Part shown: positions 19,086 through 28,613 of the stretch, piece by piece
Layout of the letters: every line of letters starts with the position of its first letter
How positions within the stretch are numbered: the first letter of the stretch is position 1
Source of the DNA: AP-15 sp963789025
GTDB lineage: Bacteria > Pseudomonadota > Alphaproteobacteria > ATCC43930 > CGMCC-115725
DNA: 64,000 bases
Direction: 5' to 3'
NCBI GenBank assembly: GCA_963789025.1
Contig: CAWBIT010000005.1
Location: forward strand, 558,001 to 622,000
Made by a program: the position numbers and the translations under genes
Notes under the pieces: generated by a model
Databases searched by the model: none
What the model was told of the DNA's origin: nothing
What the model saw: only the letters and a program-made list of their open reading frames with translations

Positions 19086-20159
19086 ATGACAATCGCAAAC
19101 GGACGAGCTTTTACGCCTGGGTTGTCCGCTGATCGGTGGCAGGCGTCCGCGGAGAGGGTCCGCCAGTTGGCGTCCAGAATTACGTTCATCCTTCGATTGG
19201 CCGCGATACTGCCAATGACAATCGTTCCTGTTCGGGCCGCCGACTTTTCGACGACGGGCTTTGCGGTGACGGGCGCAGAGGTAAATGCCCCAACCTTGTT
19301 TCATCGGGTGGCGGTGTTTTCCGACGCTCCAGACTCTATTCACGATCCAAGGCATCCGCAGTCCCAAACTGGCGCCGACAAAATGTTCGCACCTATCGGG
19401 CTCGTCTGGACCAACCATCCTCAACCAGACCAAGGCACAGCGCCACGGTCAGACCTTCACATGGGAACGGCCTTCCTCGTTTCGCCATGCTACGTCTTGA
19501 CCGCCTATCACGTCGTTTTTGGATATCGGCTCGGGCTCCGGAAGGGCACGCAAAAAGAGGCGGATCAGGACGTTTCCGCGACCTTTAGCGTGGGCGGCAA
19601 GAGGTCACGTGCGTGCCGGCAAAGTATGGTCAGTTCTCCATGTTCACCGGCAGGGATTGGGCGCTCCTGCGGCTCGAGCCAGATGCGGGCATCGCTGTTT
19701 GGGTGAGGATCCAAACATCGGCTGGGTCCGGTTGGCTCCTTTGGCGCCCCCTATAGCAACAAAGAAATCGCTTGCGGTCGCTGGCTATCCTGCGGATAAG
19801 GGTCTTCCGTCGCTGTGGCGGCAGGACAAATGTCATTTTTTGAATTAAAACGCGATATCGACAGCGATGGTCTGTGGACGACCGACTGCGCGACCCGCCC
19901 GAGAGCCTCCGGATCTCCGATTTTTTTGTCGAGGGACGGTGTATTGAATGTCGTGGCTGTCATGCGCGGACACCTGGGATCTGCCGCTGATAACGAGATC
20001 CTGCCCAAATGGGATCCGAACCGCGCCAATCTCGCGCTTGATATCGGAAAAATAATTTCATCGGATCGCGATTTCTTAAAGTTTATCGAAACCGACATTG
20101 ATCGATTTCATCAGCCCGACCCGGCGCGGGTGCCGATCGGGCGCCGGCCCCCGCATTAA
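19086..20159 (+). pseudogene. Trypsin-like serine peptidase, frameshifted
   Basis: The ATG at 19086 opens a protein with a signal-like hydrophobic segment (RLAAILPMTIVPVRA) and then HMGTAFLVSPCYVLTAYHVV, which holds the catalytic His. Shifts near 19600 move to a frame with YGQFSMFTGRDWALLRLEPD, the catalytic Asp block, and later to PIATKKSLAVAGYPADKGLP. After 19840 another frame carries TDCATRPRASGSPIFL with the catalytic Ser. All three catalytic blocks of an S1-type peptidase are therefore recognisable in order. No single frame encodes the enzyme, so the gene is dead as read. It would have acted in the periplasm. Confidence 0.75.
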
Positions 20160-20446
20160 AATCAGGTTCGCCGGCACAACTCGCTTGGTATCGTCCACCG
20201 CGAACTGGCCACGATCGTCTCGCATCGTGCAGCCGAAGCGGCGGCCGACCTCGAACGTCGACTCGATGACACCCAGCCGGACTACTTCGTCTTTTATCAT
20301 TCGTTTACAGTAGGTTCATTGGTGGGTGCAGCAGGACTCCGCCATGCTATCCGCCGAGATCGATCCACGCCGCCGTGCGCGTTAAGGATTGCGGCAAGCA
20401 AGTCGTTCATCCTGTCTCTCCATCAGCGTTGGGCTGAGGGTTCCGC

Positions 20447-22633
20447 TCACACTGGCTGCTTCAACGCGGAGGTATCGATTGGTAGCTTCCGCAGACGCTT
20501 GCCACTCGCCGCAAAGATCGCGTTCGTGACCGCGGGAACAATCGCCGAAGTTCCCGGCTCGCCGATCCCGCTTGGCGGTTCAGAACTCTGGACGATGTAC
20601 ACCTCGATGAGGGGTGCCTCATTCATCCGCAACATTCGGTAGTTATCGAAATTGGATTGCTCGACACGGCCGTTCTTCAGCGTGATCTCGCCATAGAGCG
20701 CCGCCGTGATGCCGAAAATAATCGCGCCCTCGATCTGCGCCCGAACGGTATCTGGATTGACGACGGTGCCGCAATCGACCGCGCAGACGACCCGCCTCAC
20801 GCGAACCAAGCCATCCCTCGACACTTCGACTTCAGCAACTTGCGCCATATAAGTCGCGAAGGCGAACTGCAGGGAGAGGCCACGGCCGGCCCTTTCAGGC
20901 AAGGGCTGTCTCCAGCCGGCCTTTTTCACAGCGAGCTCGAGGACGGCTTTGGCGCGTGGCGACTTGTCGAGGAGAGACCGCCGATAGGCGACCGGATCTT
21001 GTTTAGCCGCCGCCGCCAGTTCGTCAATGAAGCTTTCCGTAACAAAGACATTGTGCGACGGCCCGACGCTGCGCCAGAACGCAGTTGGAATGCCTGGAGG
21101 TTCGACCCGCAGATACTCGACGTGCATATTCGGGAGGGCATAGACCAGATTGATCGCGCCCTCCGTGGTATCGGGATCGAGCCCGTTCTTGAAGACAGGA
21201 GGAGCCCATCGCGCGATGACCGAGGAGCCCGCAAAGCGATGGTTCCAGACAACCGGCATTCCGTTCCCATCGAGACCGGCAGACAGCCGGTCGAACCAAT
21301 AAGGCCGGTACATGTCGTGCTGGATGTCTTCCTCGCGGGTCCAGACGACTTTGACAGGTCCGTCGACATGCCGCGCGATCCGGACGGCGCGGATGACCCC
21401 GTCAACCTCGAGCCGCCGGCCAAACCCGCCACCGATGAGGTGATTGTGCACGACGGCCTTGTCCAATGGCAGACCGGCGGTCTTTGCTGCGGCTGCCTGG
21501 GCTCGCGCCACGACCTGGGTGCCCACCCAGATTTCGCAACTGTCCTTGCGGACATGAACAGTGCAGTTCATCGGCTCCATCGTCGCGTGTGCGAGGAATG
21601 GAACCTGGTAGGTCGCCTCGACCTTCTTGACGGAGGCTGCTGCGGTACCGTCGACATTGCCGATATTCTGCGCAACCGGCCCCGAATTGAGCGTCACCTT
21701 TTCGAGCTCGCTCACGATCTCTTCGATATCGAGCTTGGCGTGCGGTCCATCGTCCCATTCGATCACCAAGGCCGCCAGCCCTTTCTTTGCGGCGCCCATA
21801 TGGTCGGCGACGACGGCGACGGCGTCGTCGAGCCGTACGATCTGACGCACGCCTTTGACGGCCTTGGCCGCCGTATCATCCACATTCTTCACACGACCGC
21901 CAAACACCGGCGACTGCGCCAGTGTCGCGATCTTCACGCCAGGCGGCCGAACATCGATGCCATAAACGGCTGTTCCGTTGACTTTTCCCGGCGCGCCCAG
22001 ACGCTTGGCTGGGGCACCGATGAGCTTGAAATCCCCCGGCCGTTTGAGCGGCACGCTTTCGGGGACAGGCAGGCGCGCGGCATCGGCGGCAATCTCGCCG
22101 TATTTGAGCCTTCGCCCTGTCAGTGCGTGAAGGACTTCACCCTTTTGCGCGCGGCAGGACGCCGGGTCGACATTCCAGCGCTTTGCCGCCGCCTCCACGA
22201 GCATCGTTCTCGCGATCGCGCCAGCTTCGCGCAGAGGCCTCCACGACGCGCGTACCGCGTTCGAATTACCCGTCGCCTGGATCCCGCCCAGCAGTGGGTT
22301 GCCGTAGAGCTTTTCGTTTGGCGGCGCATGCTCCACACGCACCTGGTTTAGGTCGACCTCCAGCTCTTCGGCAATGAGCATGGGAATGGAGGTATAGGTG
22401 CCCTGACCCATCTCGACATAGGGAATGGTCAGGACAATCTGCCCATCGCGTTCGATGCGGATGAAGGCATTGGGTGCGAAGCCATCGGCGTCGGCCGCGG
22501 CGGCTTCGCCGTTTGCGAACGGCAACGTCACGCTCAGGATCACGCCGCCGCCCGCAGCCGCGCCAGCCTGCAGGAAGCTGCGCCGCGAGAGGCTCGGGCC
22601 AGGGTCGTGAGAAGCGAGCTGATCGAGGGTCAC
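20447..22633 (-). CDS. Molybdenum hydroxylase large subunit, IorB-like (xanthine dehydrogenase family)
   Basis: This 728-residue molybdopterin-cytosine-dinucleotide subunit is of the isoquinoline 1-oxidoreductase/aldehyde dehydrogenase type. It starts at GTG 22633 with a Tat signal SRRSFLQAGAAAGGG, so the complex is exported folded. Domain landmarks include VEMGQGTYTSIPMLIAEELE, GAPAKRLGAPGKVNGTAVYG, VPFLAHATMEPMNCTVHV, HLIGGGFGRRLEVDG and FWRSVGPSHNVFVTESFIDE. The C-terminal GIGEPGTSAIVPAVTNAIFA holds the catalytic-Glu loop of the family. The small 2Fe-2S subunit gene lies two bases upstream, so the pair forms an operon. The reducible acceptor and substrate are unknown. No maturation (xdhC-like) gene is nearby. 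Confidence 0.92.
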   Translation of the reverse strand: MTLDQLASHDPGPSLSRRSFLQAGAAAGGGVILSVTLPFANGEAAAADADGFAPNAFIRIERDGQIVLTIPYVEMGQGTYTSIPMLIAEELEVDLNQVRVEHAPPNEKLYGNPLLGGIQATGNSNAVRASWRPLREAGAIARTMLVEAAAKRWNVDPASCRAQKGEVLHALTGRRLKYGEIAADAARLPVPESVPLKRPGDFKLIGAPAKRLGAPGKVNGTAVYGIDVRPPGVKIATLAQSPVFGGRVKNVDDTAAKAVKGVRQIVRLDDAVAVVADHMGAAKKGLAALVIEWDDGPHAKLDIEEIVSELEKVTLNSGPVAQNIGNVDGTAAASVKKVEATYQVPFLAHATMEPMNCTVHVRKDSCEIWVGTQVVARAQAAAAKTAGLPLDKAVVHNHLIGGGFGRRLEVDGVIRAVRIARHVDGPVKVVWTREEDIQHDMYRPYWFDRLSAGLDGNGMPVVWNHRFAGSSVIARWAPPVFKNGLDPDTTEGAINLVYALPNMHVEYLRVEPPGIPTAFWRSVGPSHNVFVTESFIDELAAAAKQDPVAYRRSLLDKSPRAKAVLELAVKKAGWRQPLPERAGRGLSLQFAFATYMAQVAEVEVSRDGLVRVRRVVCAVDCGTVVNPDTVRAQIEGAIIFGITAALYGEITLKNGRVEQSNFDNYRMLRMNEAPLIEVYIVQSSEPPSGIGEPGTSAIVPAVTNAIFAASGKRLRKLPIDTSALKQPV

Positions 22634-22635
22634 TG

Positions 22636-23106
22636 TCAGCCTTCCTTTCTGATTGCCTGCGCGGCCTGATTGATCGCCTCGCGGATCCGGACATAAGTGC
22701 CGCAGCGGCAGATGTTGCCGGACATCGCATCGTCAATATCCGCATCACTCGGGTGTGGATTGCTCGCCAATAGCGCAGATGCGGACATGATCTGGCCGGA
22801 CTGGCAATAGCCACACTGAACAACCTCAAGATCGAGCCAAGCCCTTTGGATCTTCTGACCCGCCGCGGTATCGCCAATGGCTTCGATCGTCGTGACCACC
22901 GCGCTGCCGGCACTATCGATCGTCGTGATGCAAGAGCGGGTTGGCGTCCCGTCTAGATGCACCGTGCATGCGTCGCAGAGCGCCATCCCGCAGCCGAACT
23001 TCGTGCCGGTCATGCCGAACACGTCACGAAGCACCCAAAGCAGCGGCGTGTCGCCGTCGACATCGGCGGTGCGGTCTACCCCATTGACTTTGATCGTAAA
23101 GGCCAT
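22636..23106 (-). CDS. (2Fe-2S)-binding small subunit, IorA-like
   Basis: This 156-residue partner of the molybdenum subunit transfers electrons through two [2Fe-2S] clusters. The plant-type cluster ligands are in GTKFGCGMALCDACTVHLDG with the later SCIT. The second, all-helical cluster is in VVQCGYCQSGQIM and SGNICRCGTYVRI. The ATG at 23106 gives the usual start MAFTIKVNG; a longer open frame upstream is not supported by family length. It has no Tat signal of its own, as expected if it travels with the large subunit. Confidence 0.93.
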   Translation of the reverse strand: MAFTIKVNGVDRTADVDGDTPLLWVLRDVFGMTGTKFGCGMALCDACTVHLDGTPTRSCITTIDSAGSAVVTTIEAIGDTAAGQKIQRAWLDLEVVQCGYCQSGQIMSASALLASNPHPSDADIDDAMSGNICRCGTYVRIREAINQAAQAIRKEG

Positions 23107-23188
23107 GGTCGGCTCCTGTATGTCAATTCGCTGCAGCGATATCCCTACTGCACGATCTTTGCTGATCTTGGAATAGCGATTGCCCGAT

Positions 23189-23982
23189 TCACCGGCCGGT
23201 GAAAATGGGCGCGCGCTTCTCGACAAAGGCCTTCGCCGCTTCCCTGTGGTCCTCGGTGCGGCCGGTCAGCACCTGGTGGGCGGCTTCCATATCGAGCAGC
23301 TCGGCCAGACCGTCGCTTTCGGCGCAGTTCAGATTGCGCTTCATAAGCCCGAGCGCAATCGAAGGCCCATGCGCCAGGGACCGGGCGAGTTCCATCGTAA
23401 CGGTGGCGAGATCTTCATCGGCAACGACGCGGTTGACGAGACCGAGCGACAACGCTTCGTCGGCGTCGACCGGGCGACCGGTGAAATAGAGTTCGCGCGC
23501 TTTCGCGGTGCCGACCAGCCGGGTCAGAAAGAAGCTGCCGCCGAAATCGCCAGAAAAGCCGACCCTAACGAAAGCCGTCACCAGCCTTGCCGAAGTGCCG
23601 GCGATCCGCAGATCGCACGCCAGGGCGAACGCGAGCCCAGCCCCCCCGCTGGACCATTGATCATCGCGATCGTCGGCTTCGGCAGCTCGTGCAGAATGCG
23701 CGACACCTCCATTCGCGACCGCAGATGCGCCGTCGCCTCCGGCGCGCTGCGCCGTTCGCCACCTTGCGCCATGTCCTTGGCATCGCCGCCGGCGCAGAAG
23801 GCGCGGCCGGCGCCAGTCAGCACGACCACCTTGACGGCTGGGTCGCCGGCCAGCCGCGGCAGCCCGTGCAGCAAGCCCTCCATAATCGGCGTCGACAGCG
23901 CATTCATCCGCTCCGGCCGATTGAAGGTCAATGTGGCGATGCCGTCTTCAATGGTTTCGAGCAGTTCGGGCAGTGCGTTCAT
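23189..23982 (-). pseudogene. Enoyl-CoA hydratase/isomerase, one-base frameshift in a G run
   Basis: ATG 23982 opens a crotonase-fold protein with TLTFNRPERMNALS and VLTGAGRAFCAGGDAKDMAQ, the oxyanion-hole region. At about 23640-23646 a run of seven C (G on the coding strand) shifts the frame within INGPAGG. The other frame continues as TAFVRVGFSGDFGGSFFLTR and ends normally at 23189 with AKAFVEKRAPIFTGR. Adding one G restores a continuous protein of about 264 residues. A homopolymer slip, in the cell or in sequencing, is the simplest cause. It would hydrate enoyl-CoA thioesters. Confidence 0.88.
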
Positions 23983-24003
23983 GTTTGCCTCCGTTCGAAA
24001 ATC

Positions 24004-24984
24004 TTATGCCGCCACCAAACCTTCGAGGCGGCTTCTGACGATCGCCTCGGCCTCGGTCATGATCCGGTCGATCAGTTCCTTGCAGGTCGGGATGTCGTGG
24101 ATGAGTCCGGCGACCATTCCACAGCTCCAGGCGCCCGCATCCATCTCGCCGTCCTGCAAGACGCGGCGGTTCCCCGCTCCGCCGACGAGGTGGCGAATGT
24201 CTTCGATCGTCGTGGCAGCGCCTTCGTCGCGTTCGACAGCGAGGATTTCCTCGACGGTCGCATTGGTCAGCACCCGCTCGGTATTGCGCAATGGCCGCAT
24301 GATGAGGCGCGTCTGCAATTCATTCGCCGCAACCAGCGCCAGCTTGACGTTGTCGTGCGCCGGCGCCTCCTTCGTAGCAATGAACCGGGTGCCCATGTTG
24401 ATGCCGTCGGCGCCGAGCGCAAGCGCGGCGACGAGGCTGCGCCCATCCGCCATGCCGCCCGATGCCACGAACGGGATCTTCAGCTCCTCGGCAACCCGGG
24501 GCAGCAAGATCATGTTGGGGATGTCGTCCTCGCCCGGATGACCGCCGCACTCGAACCCGTCGACGCTAATCGCATCGCAGCCGATCCGCTCCGCCGTCAG
24601 CGAATGACGCACCGACGTGCATTTGTGGATGACCTTGACCCCGTGCGCCTTCAAGGCCGGGATGTATTGCGCCGGGTTGCGGCCGGCAGTTTCAACGATC
24701 CGCACGCCGCCTTAGACGATCGCGTGGATATATTCCGGGTAGGGCGACGCCACGAACGACGGCAGAAAGGTCAGATTGACGCCGAATGGCTGGTCGGTCA
24801 TGTCGCAACAGCGGTCGATCTCGCGCGCCAGATCCTCTGGTGTCGGTTGCGTGAGGCCGGTAATGATTCCAAGCCCGCCGGCATTCGACACCGCGGCGGC
24901 CATCTCGGCATAGCCGACGCGACGCATGCCGCCCTGGATGATTGGATGTTTTATTCCGAAGAGCTCGGTTATGCGCGTTCTCAT
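24004..24984 (-). pseudogene. Nitronate monooxygenase family protein with in-frame TAA
   Basis: A flavin-dependent TIM-barrel enzyme of the 2-nitropropane dioxygenase family is read in one frame from ATG 24984 (MRTRITELFGIKHPIIQGGM) to TAA-independent end at 24004. At 24712-24714 a TAA replaces what is normally Glu or similar in the sequence HAIV-x-GGVRIVETAG. Downstream the protein continues with DAISVDGFECGGHPGEDDI, PFVASGGMADGRSL and LGADGINMGTRFIAT, the FMN phosphate-binding region. The total would be about 326 residues, normal for the family. A single G-to-T change explains the stop. Confidence 0.88.
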
Positions 24985-25003
24985 CGACGTCCGAGGCAAG
25001 TCA

Positions 25004-25402
25004 TCAGGAGGGAAACGCCGCACCAAACATCGGCAAGCCGCTCTTCGACGAGTCCTTGGATGCTTCGTCCTGGATCACGTCCCAGTGCTCGGCCAGGCGG
25101 CCGTCTTCGAGGCGCACGATGTCCACCACAATCCAGTTCGCCGGTTGTCCGATGCCCGAGAAGCGCCCGTGGAGCAGCACGTAATCGCCGTTGGCGATGA
25201 TGAGCCCGTTCTCGTAACGGAGCGTGTCGGGGGCCGCCTTGACGAGTTCGAAGAGGCCTTCGCGGCCCGGCGGAATATGCGCGCTGTGCTAGATGTAAGA
25301 CGGCGACCAGTAGCGCTCGGCCGCGACGTAGTCCCGCTTGTTGAAAAGCGTTTCGAAAGCCTCCAAGACGAACGCCTTGTTCTGTCGCTCCGTTGTGCTC
25401 AT
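25004..25402 (-). pseudogene. SnoaL-like (NTF2 fold) protein with in-frame TAG
   Basis: ATG 25402 (MSTTERQNKAFVLEAFETLF) begins a 132-residue SnoaL-like polyketide-cyclase/ester-cyclase fold protein. The sequence AERYWSPSYI is followed by TAG at 25289-25291 (codon 38) and then HSAHIPPGREGLFELVK. Family members usually have Gln here, so CAG to TAG is likely. The remainder reads VLLHGRFSGIGQPANWIVVD and IVRLEDGRLAEHWDVIQDEA and ends at 25004. An IS630 element is inserted 15 bases upstream of the start, so transcription is probably also lost. Confidence 0.82.
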
Positions 25403-25417
25403 GGCCTGCTTGTCCTA

Positions 25418-26590
25418 GTATGCCGTATCTAAAATGGAGTTACAAGAGGTGGGGTGGTGGGTATATTGGCGCGCCGATTGGGGGGATTGCTTATGGCGCG
25501 TCAAAGGATCGAGTTAGCTGTGGAAGAGGCTGAGGAACTGGGCCGCCGGGCTCGCGCGACGACCGTGTCGGTGCGCGATCGTCGGCGGGCTGAGATCATC
25601 CTGCTGAGTGCGCAAGGTCTAACCCAACAACGCATCGCCGAGCAGCTGGGGATCTCGCGCCTCGCCGTGAACCGTTGGGTCGGGCGCTTTGCACTGCACC
25701 GGCTGGACGGGTTGAACGATCGTGCCGGGCGCGGGCGCAAGCCATGGCTGCGACAGGCGGCGGTGCAGCAGGTGGTGGAGCAAGCGGTGACGCCGCCGCC
25801 CCATCTGGGGCGGTGGAGTTGCCGCACGATGGCCCGCGCCGCCGGGATCTCGCCGGCCAGCGTGCAGCGCCTGTGGGCGGCCAGTGACATCAGGCCGCAT
25901 CTCTCGCGCACCTTCAAACTGTCGAACGACACGCGCTTTGAAGAGAAGTTCTGGGACGTCATCGGGCTGTATCTCAACCCGCCGGAGAAGGCGCTGGTGC
26001 TGTGCTGCGACGAGAAATCACAATGCCAGGCCTTGGAGCGCACGCAACCGGGTTTGCCGCTGGGGATCGGCCACATTCGCACCAAGACCCACGATTACGT
26101 GCGACATGGCACGCTGACCCTGTTTGCCGCGCTCAATTATCTCGAGGGCAAGCTGATCACCCGTCTGGCCGCGCGTCATCGCCATCAGGAGTGGCTGGCC
26201 TTCCTCAAAACCATCGATGAGGAGACCCCGGCCGATCTCGACATCCACATCATCGCCGACAATTACGCCACCCATAAACATCCCGCGGTCATGCGATGGC
26301 TCGAGCGCCACGCCCGCTTTCACATGCATTACACACCGACCTCGTCATCGTGGATGAATTTGGTCGAGCGCTTCTTCCGTGACCTCACCGAGTTCATTAC
26401 CGAGAAGAGCTTCGCTTCGACCCGAGAACTGGCCGACGCCATCATCGCCTTCCTGGCGGCACGCAACGACAATCCGCGGCGCTACGTGTGGAAAGCCAAG
26501 GGCGAAGACATCCTGCGCAAGATCGATGCTGCCAGACAGACGCTCGCCGCGCTCCAACCAGAAAGTAATGCGATTTCAGAGACGGCACAC
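25418..26590 (+). mobile_element. IS630-family insertion sequence, 1173 bp, with TA duplication
   Basis: The inverted ends are GTATGCCGTATCTAAAATGG (left) and GTGTGCCGTCTCTGAAATCG (right, read inward). A TA dinucleotide flanks each side (25416-25417 and 26591-26592), the target and duplication typical of IS630/Tc1-mariner elements. It carries one transposase gene. It lies between the SnoaL-like gene start and a hypothetical gene. Confidence 0.92.
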
Positions 26591-26593
26591 TAG
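25493..26593 (+). CDS. IS630-family transposase
   Basis: This 366-residue transposase has two N-terminal helix-turn-helix segments (GLTQQRIAEQLGISRLAVNR and SCRTMARAAGISPASVQRLW). A catalytic core follows with VLCCDEKSQCQALERTQPG (first Asp), IHIIADNYATHKHPAVMRW (second Asp) and TSSSWMNLVERFFRDLTEFI (Glu). ATG 25493 gives MARQRIELAVEEAEELGRR; a farther upstream start is possible but extends into the left terminal repeat. The TAG stop at 26591-26593 is formed by the duplicated target TA plus the next host base. Confidence 0.93.
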   Translation: MARQRIELAVEEAEELGRRARATTVSVRDRRRAEIILLSAQGLTQQRIAEQLGISRLAVNRWVGRFALHRLDGLNDRAGRGRKPWLRQAAVQQVVEQAVTPPPHLGRWSCRTMARAAGISPASVQRLWAASDIRPHLSRTFKLSNDTRFEEKFWDVIGLYLNPPEKALVLCCDEKSQCQALERTQPGLPLGIGHIRTKTHDYVRHGTLTLFAALNYLEGKLITRLAARHRHQEWLAFLKTIDEETPADLDIHIIADNYATHKHPAVMRWLERHARFHMHYTPTSSSWMNLVERFFRDLTEFITEKSFASTRELADAIIAFLAARNDNPRRYVWKAKGEDILRKIDAARQTLAALQPESNAISETAH

Positions 26594-26679
26594 CTTGGGT
26601 TGCGACGAATGCATCGCGTTGGTTGGCGCAAGCGGTGAAGGTGAAGAAGGGGCGACGCCGCACCCGTTGATCAGGCCGC

Positions 26680-27409
26680 TCAACTGAAACTTACGTCCTC
26701 GATGTCGATCGAAACCAATAGCGGCTCAGATACCTTCTGACCCTTTGCGTCGTAGGCGTAGACTCGGCGAGTTGTCGGCACCTTGATCCCTTGGAATTCT
26801 CGATAGTCCGTCGAGTAGTTAGCTCCAGTCGCGCCGCCGAGAACCTCGACGGCGTAGTCGTGGCGGCGCATCAGCCCATCGGGACCGAAGTAAGTCACCT
26901 GTTCACGTGCATGGCTGGCAACGTTCGCGGGGAAGATGACCTTGAGCCGCCGCCACTCCTCGCCCGCCTCCTGCCACGGAGCCATCTCCTCAACAACAAA
27001 ACCGGGATTGGTGTACAGGAAGGGCAGAGTCAGATAGGTCCAGAGCGCATAGCTGCTGAAGTAGCCCAGGTGTAGTGCATCCCAAGACGAGTTAGGATTG
27101 TGATCCTTGAAAGCGTCACGCGGGATGTCACGGGCCTCGATGATCTCGCCCTCGAAGGATTCCAGCGTCACGCGGTTCGGCAGGAAGCGGAGGCGGCGGT
27201 TGGGTCCGCCAAAACGCTCCACTGTCACCCGGCTCTTCGTGAAGCTGCACCTCATAGGTCACGTCGTCTTGGAGGCCGGCTATGCGTTTGGCCACGAAGA
27301 TCGCACCACGGATCTGCATCTCTGCCTTGAGCGTCCTGAACTGGCTCCAATGTTCGAGGCCGCCATGCGCAGCGATCGCAATATTAGGTAGATCGCTCAT
27401 ATAAATCAT
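26680..27409 (-). pseudogene. Hypothetical protein, one frameshift
   Basis: Two overlapping frames give one protein of about 240 residues. The start (ATG 27409 or the Met three codons later) reads NIAIAAHGGLEHWSQFRTLK and VAKRIAGLQDDVTYEVQLHE. After a shift near 27230 the other frame reads VTVERFGGPNRRLRFLPNRV, WDALHLGYFSSYALWTYLTL, EWRRLKVIFPANVASHAREQ and YREFQGIKVPTTRRVYAYDA. I know similar uncharacterised proteins in rhizobia, apparently beta-rich like lipid-binding outer-membrane lipoprotein-fold proteins, but no function is established. No signal peptide is visible. Confidence 0.6.
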
Positions 27410-27492
27410 CGCTTCTGCAAATCGCCTGAAACCGGTTCAGCACCCGCTCCAAAAGGTGTTTGTATCGGATCTGTTCGGCGGCGAGCGGAGGT

Positions 27493-28509
27493 CTAAACCA
27501 TGCTCAAGACCATGCGGAAACGTGCCTTCCCGCTCATCATCCGAGCGTAGGCCTCAGGCGCCTGCTCAAGCCGCACCACCTCGATGAGCGGCCGCACGTT
27601 GGACAATACGCTGAAATCCAATGTGTCCTGCATCTCGATGGCGCTTCCCGTCAGGCTGCCGAGCACGCTTCGCGCCCCGAATATCAAAGGCACTGCGCTG
27701 ATGGGCATGGGGTCAGGAGCGACGCCAACCACGATAATCTTTCCTCGCACCTTCAGACCGGGCAGGAGCGATGCAATTGCCTCGCCGGCGGGAGCCGTAG
27801 CAAGGATGGCATCGGCACCGCCGAGCTTCTTCAAAGCTTCGGCCGCATCCTCAGCCTTCGCGTCGATATAAACATGTGCTCCGAGCCCGTTTGCGAGATG
27901 CTGCTTGTCGGCGCTCGAGCCGATTGCGACGACTCGAAATCCCATCCGGTTGGCGAACTGCACTCCAAGATGTCCCAAACCACCGATACCTTGAATTGCG
28001 ACTGTGTTCCCTGCTCGCAGGCCTGCATTGCGGAGCGAATTGAATGTAGTGATTCCAGCACATACGAGAGGAGCTGCGTCCGTTGACGAAAGACCATCAG
28101 GGATGAGTGCCAGAGCGCGAGACTCGGCGATGAGCACTTCCGCGTATCCTCCATCGGTTGTCGTGCCCGGATAGATAGGGTTGAGACAATTCACGAAGTC
28201 GCCGCGGCGGCAGGGCTCGCAGGTGCCATCTTCACCGCCGAAGTAACCCACGCCGACCCGCTGCCCAACCTTCCATCTGGACTCTCCTGGTCCAACCTCC
28301 TCAATAAGGCCAATGGCTTCGTGGCCGGGAACGCGGGGATAGACCATGCCGGGCCACTGTCCGCTGACGGTTGCGGAATCCGAATGGCAAACGCCGCAGG
28401 CCTGCACACGAATGCGAACTTGTCCGCTCTTCGGCGCGACGACTTCTCGCTCCACCACGTTGAATTTGCCTGGGGACGTCACTTCAACTGCTTTGTAGGT
28501 GGAGGGCAT
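27493..28509 (-). CDS. Zinc-dependent alcohol dehydrogenase
   Basis: This 338-residue medium-chain dehydrogenase oxidises alcohols with NAD(P). The catalytic zinc site is in QACGVCHSDSATVSGQWPG and PRVPGHEAIGLIEEVGPGE. The cofactor fold shows TVAIQGIGGLGHLGVQFANR. The structural-zinc lobe reads GGEDGTCEPCRRGDFVNCLN: three Cys are present, but the first of the usual four appears replaced, which may weaken that site. The frame is intact. An F420-reductase-like gene and a maleate isomerase lie upstream on the same strand. Confidence 0.9.
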   Translation of the reverse strand: MPSTYKAVEVTSPGKFNVVEREVVAPKSGQVRIRVQACGVCHSDSATVSGQWPGMVYPRVPGHEAIGLIEEVGPGESRWKVGQRVGVGYFGGEDGTCEPCRRGDFVNCLNPIYPGTTTDGGYAEVLIAESRALALIPDGLSSTDAAPLVCAGITTFNSLRNAGLRAGNTVAIQGIGGLGHLGVQFANRMGFRVVAIGSSADKQHLANGLGAHVYIDAKAEDAAEALKKLGGADAILATAPAGEAIASLLPGLKVRGKIIVVGVAPDPMPISAVPLIFGARSVLGSLTGSAIEMQDTLDFSVLSNVRPLIEVVRLEQAPEAYARMMSGKARFRMVLSMV

Positions 28510-28613
28510 GATCTCTTCTCTCTATTGATTATCCACGAGACAAGGGATAGCGCGCTTTGGCCGGATATCGCAGGACGCCGTGCCAAAGCTCAGATCCATA
28601 GCGATAACGGGCG

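Noticed and set aside
20657..22351. 564-residue plus-strand open frame opposite the molybdenum hydroxylase gene
   Set aside because: It mirrors the iorB-like gene in another frame and has no recognisable domain; the minus-strand protein is complete and conserved.
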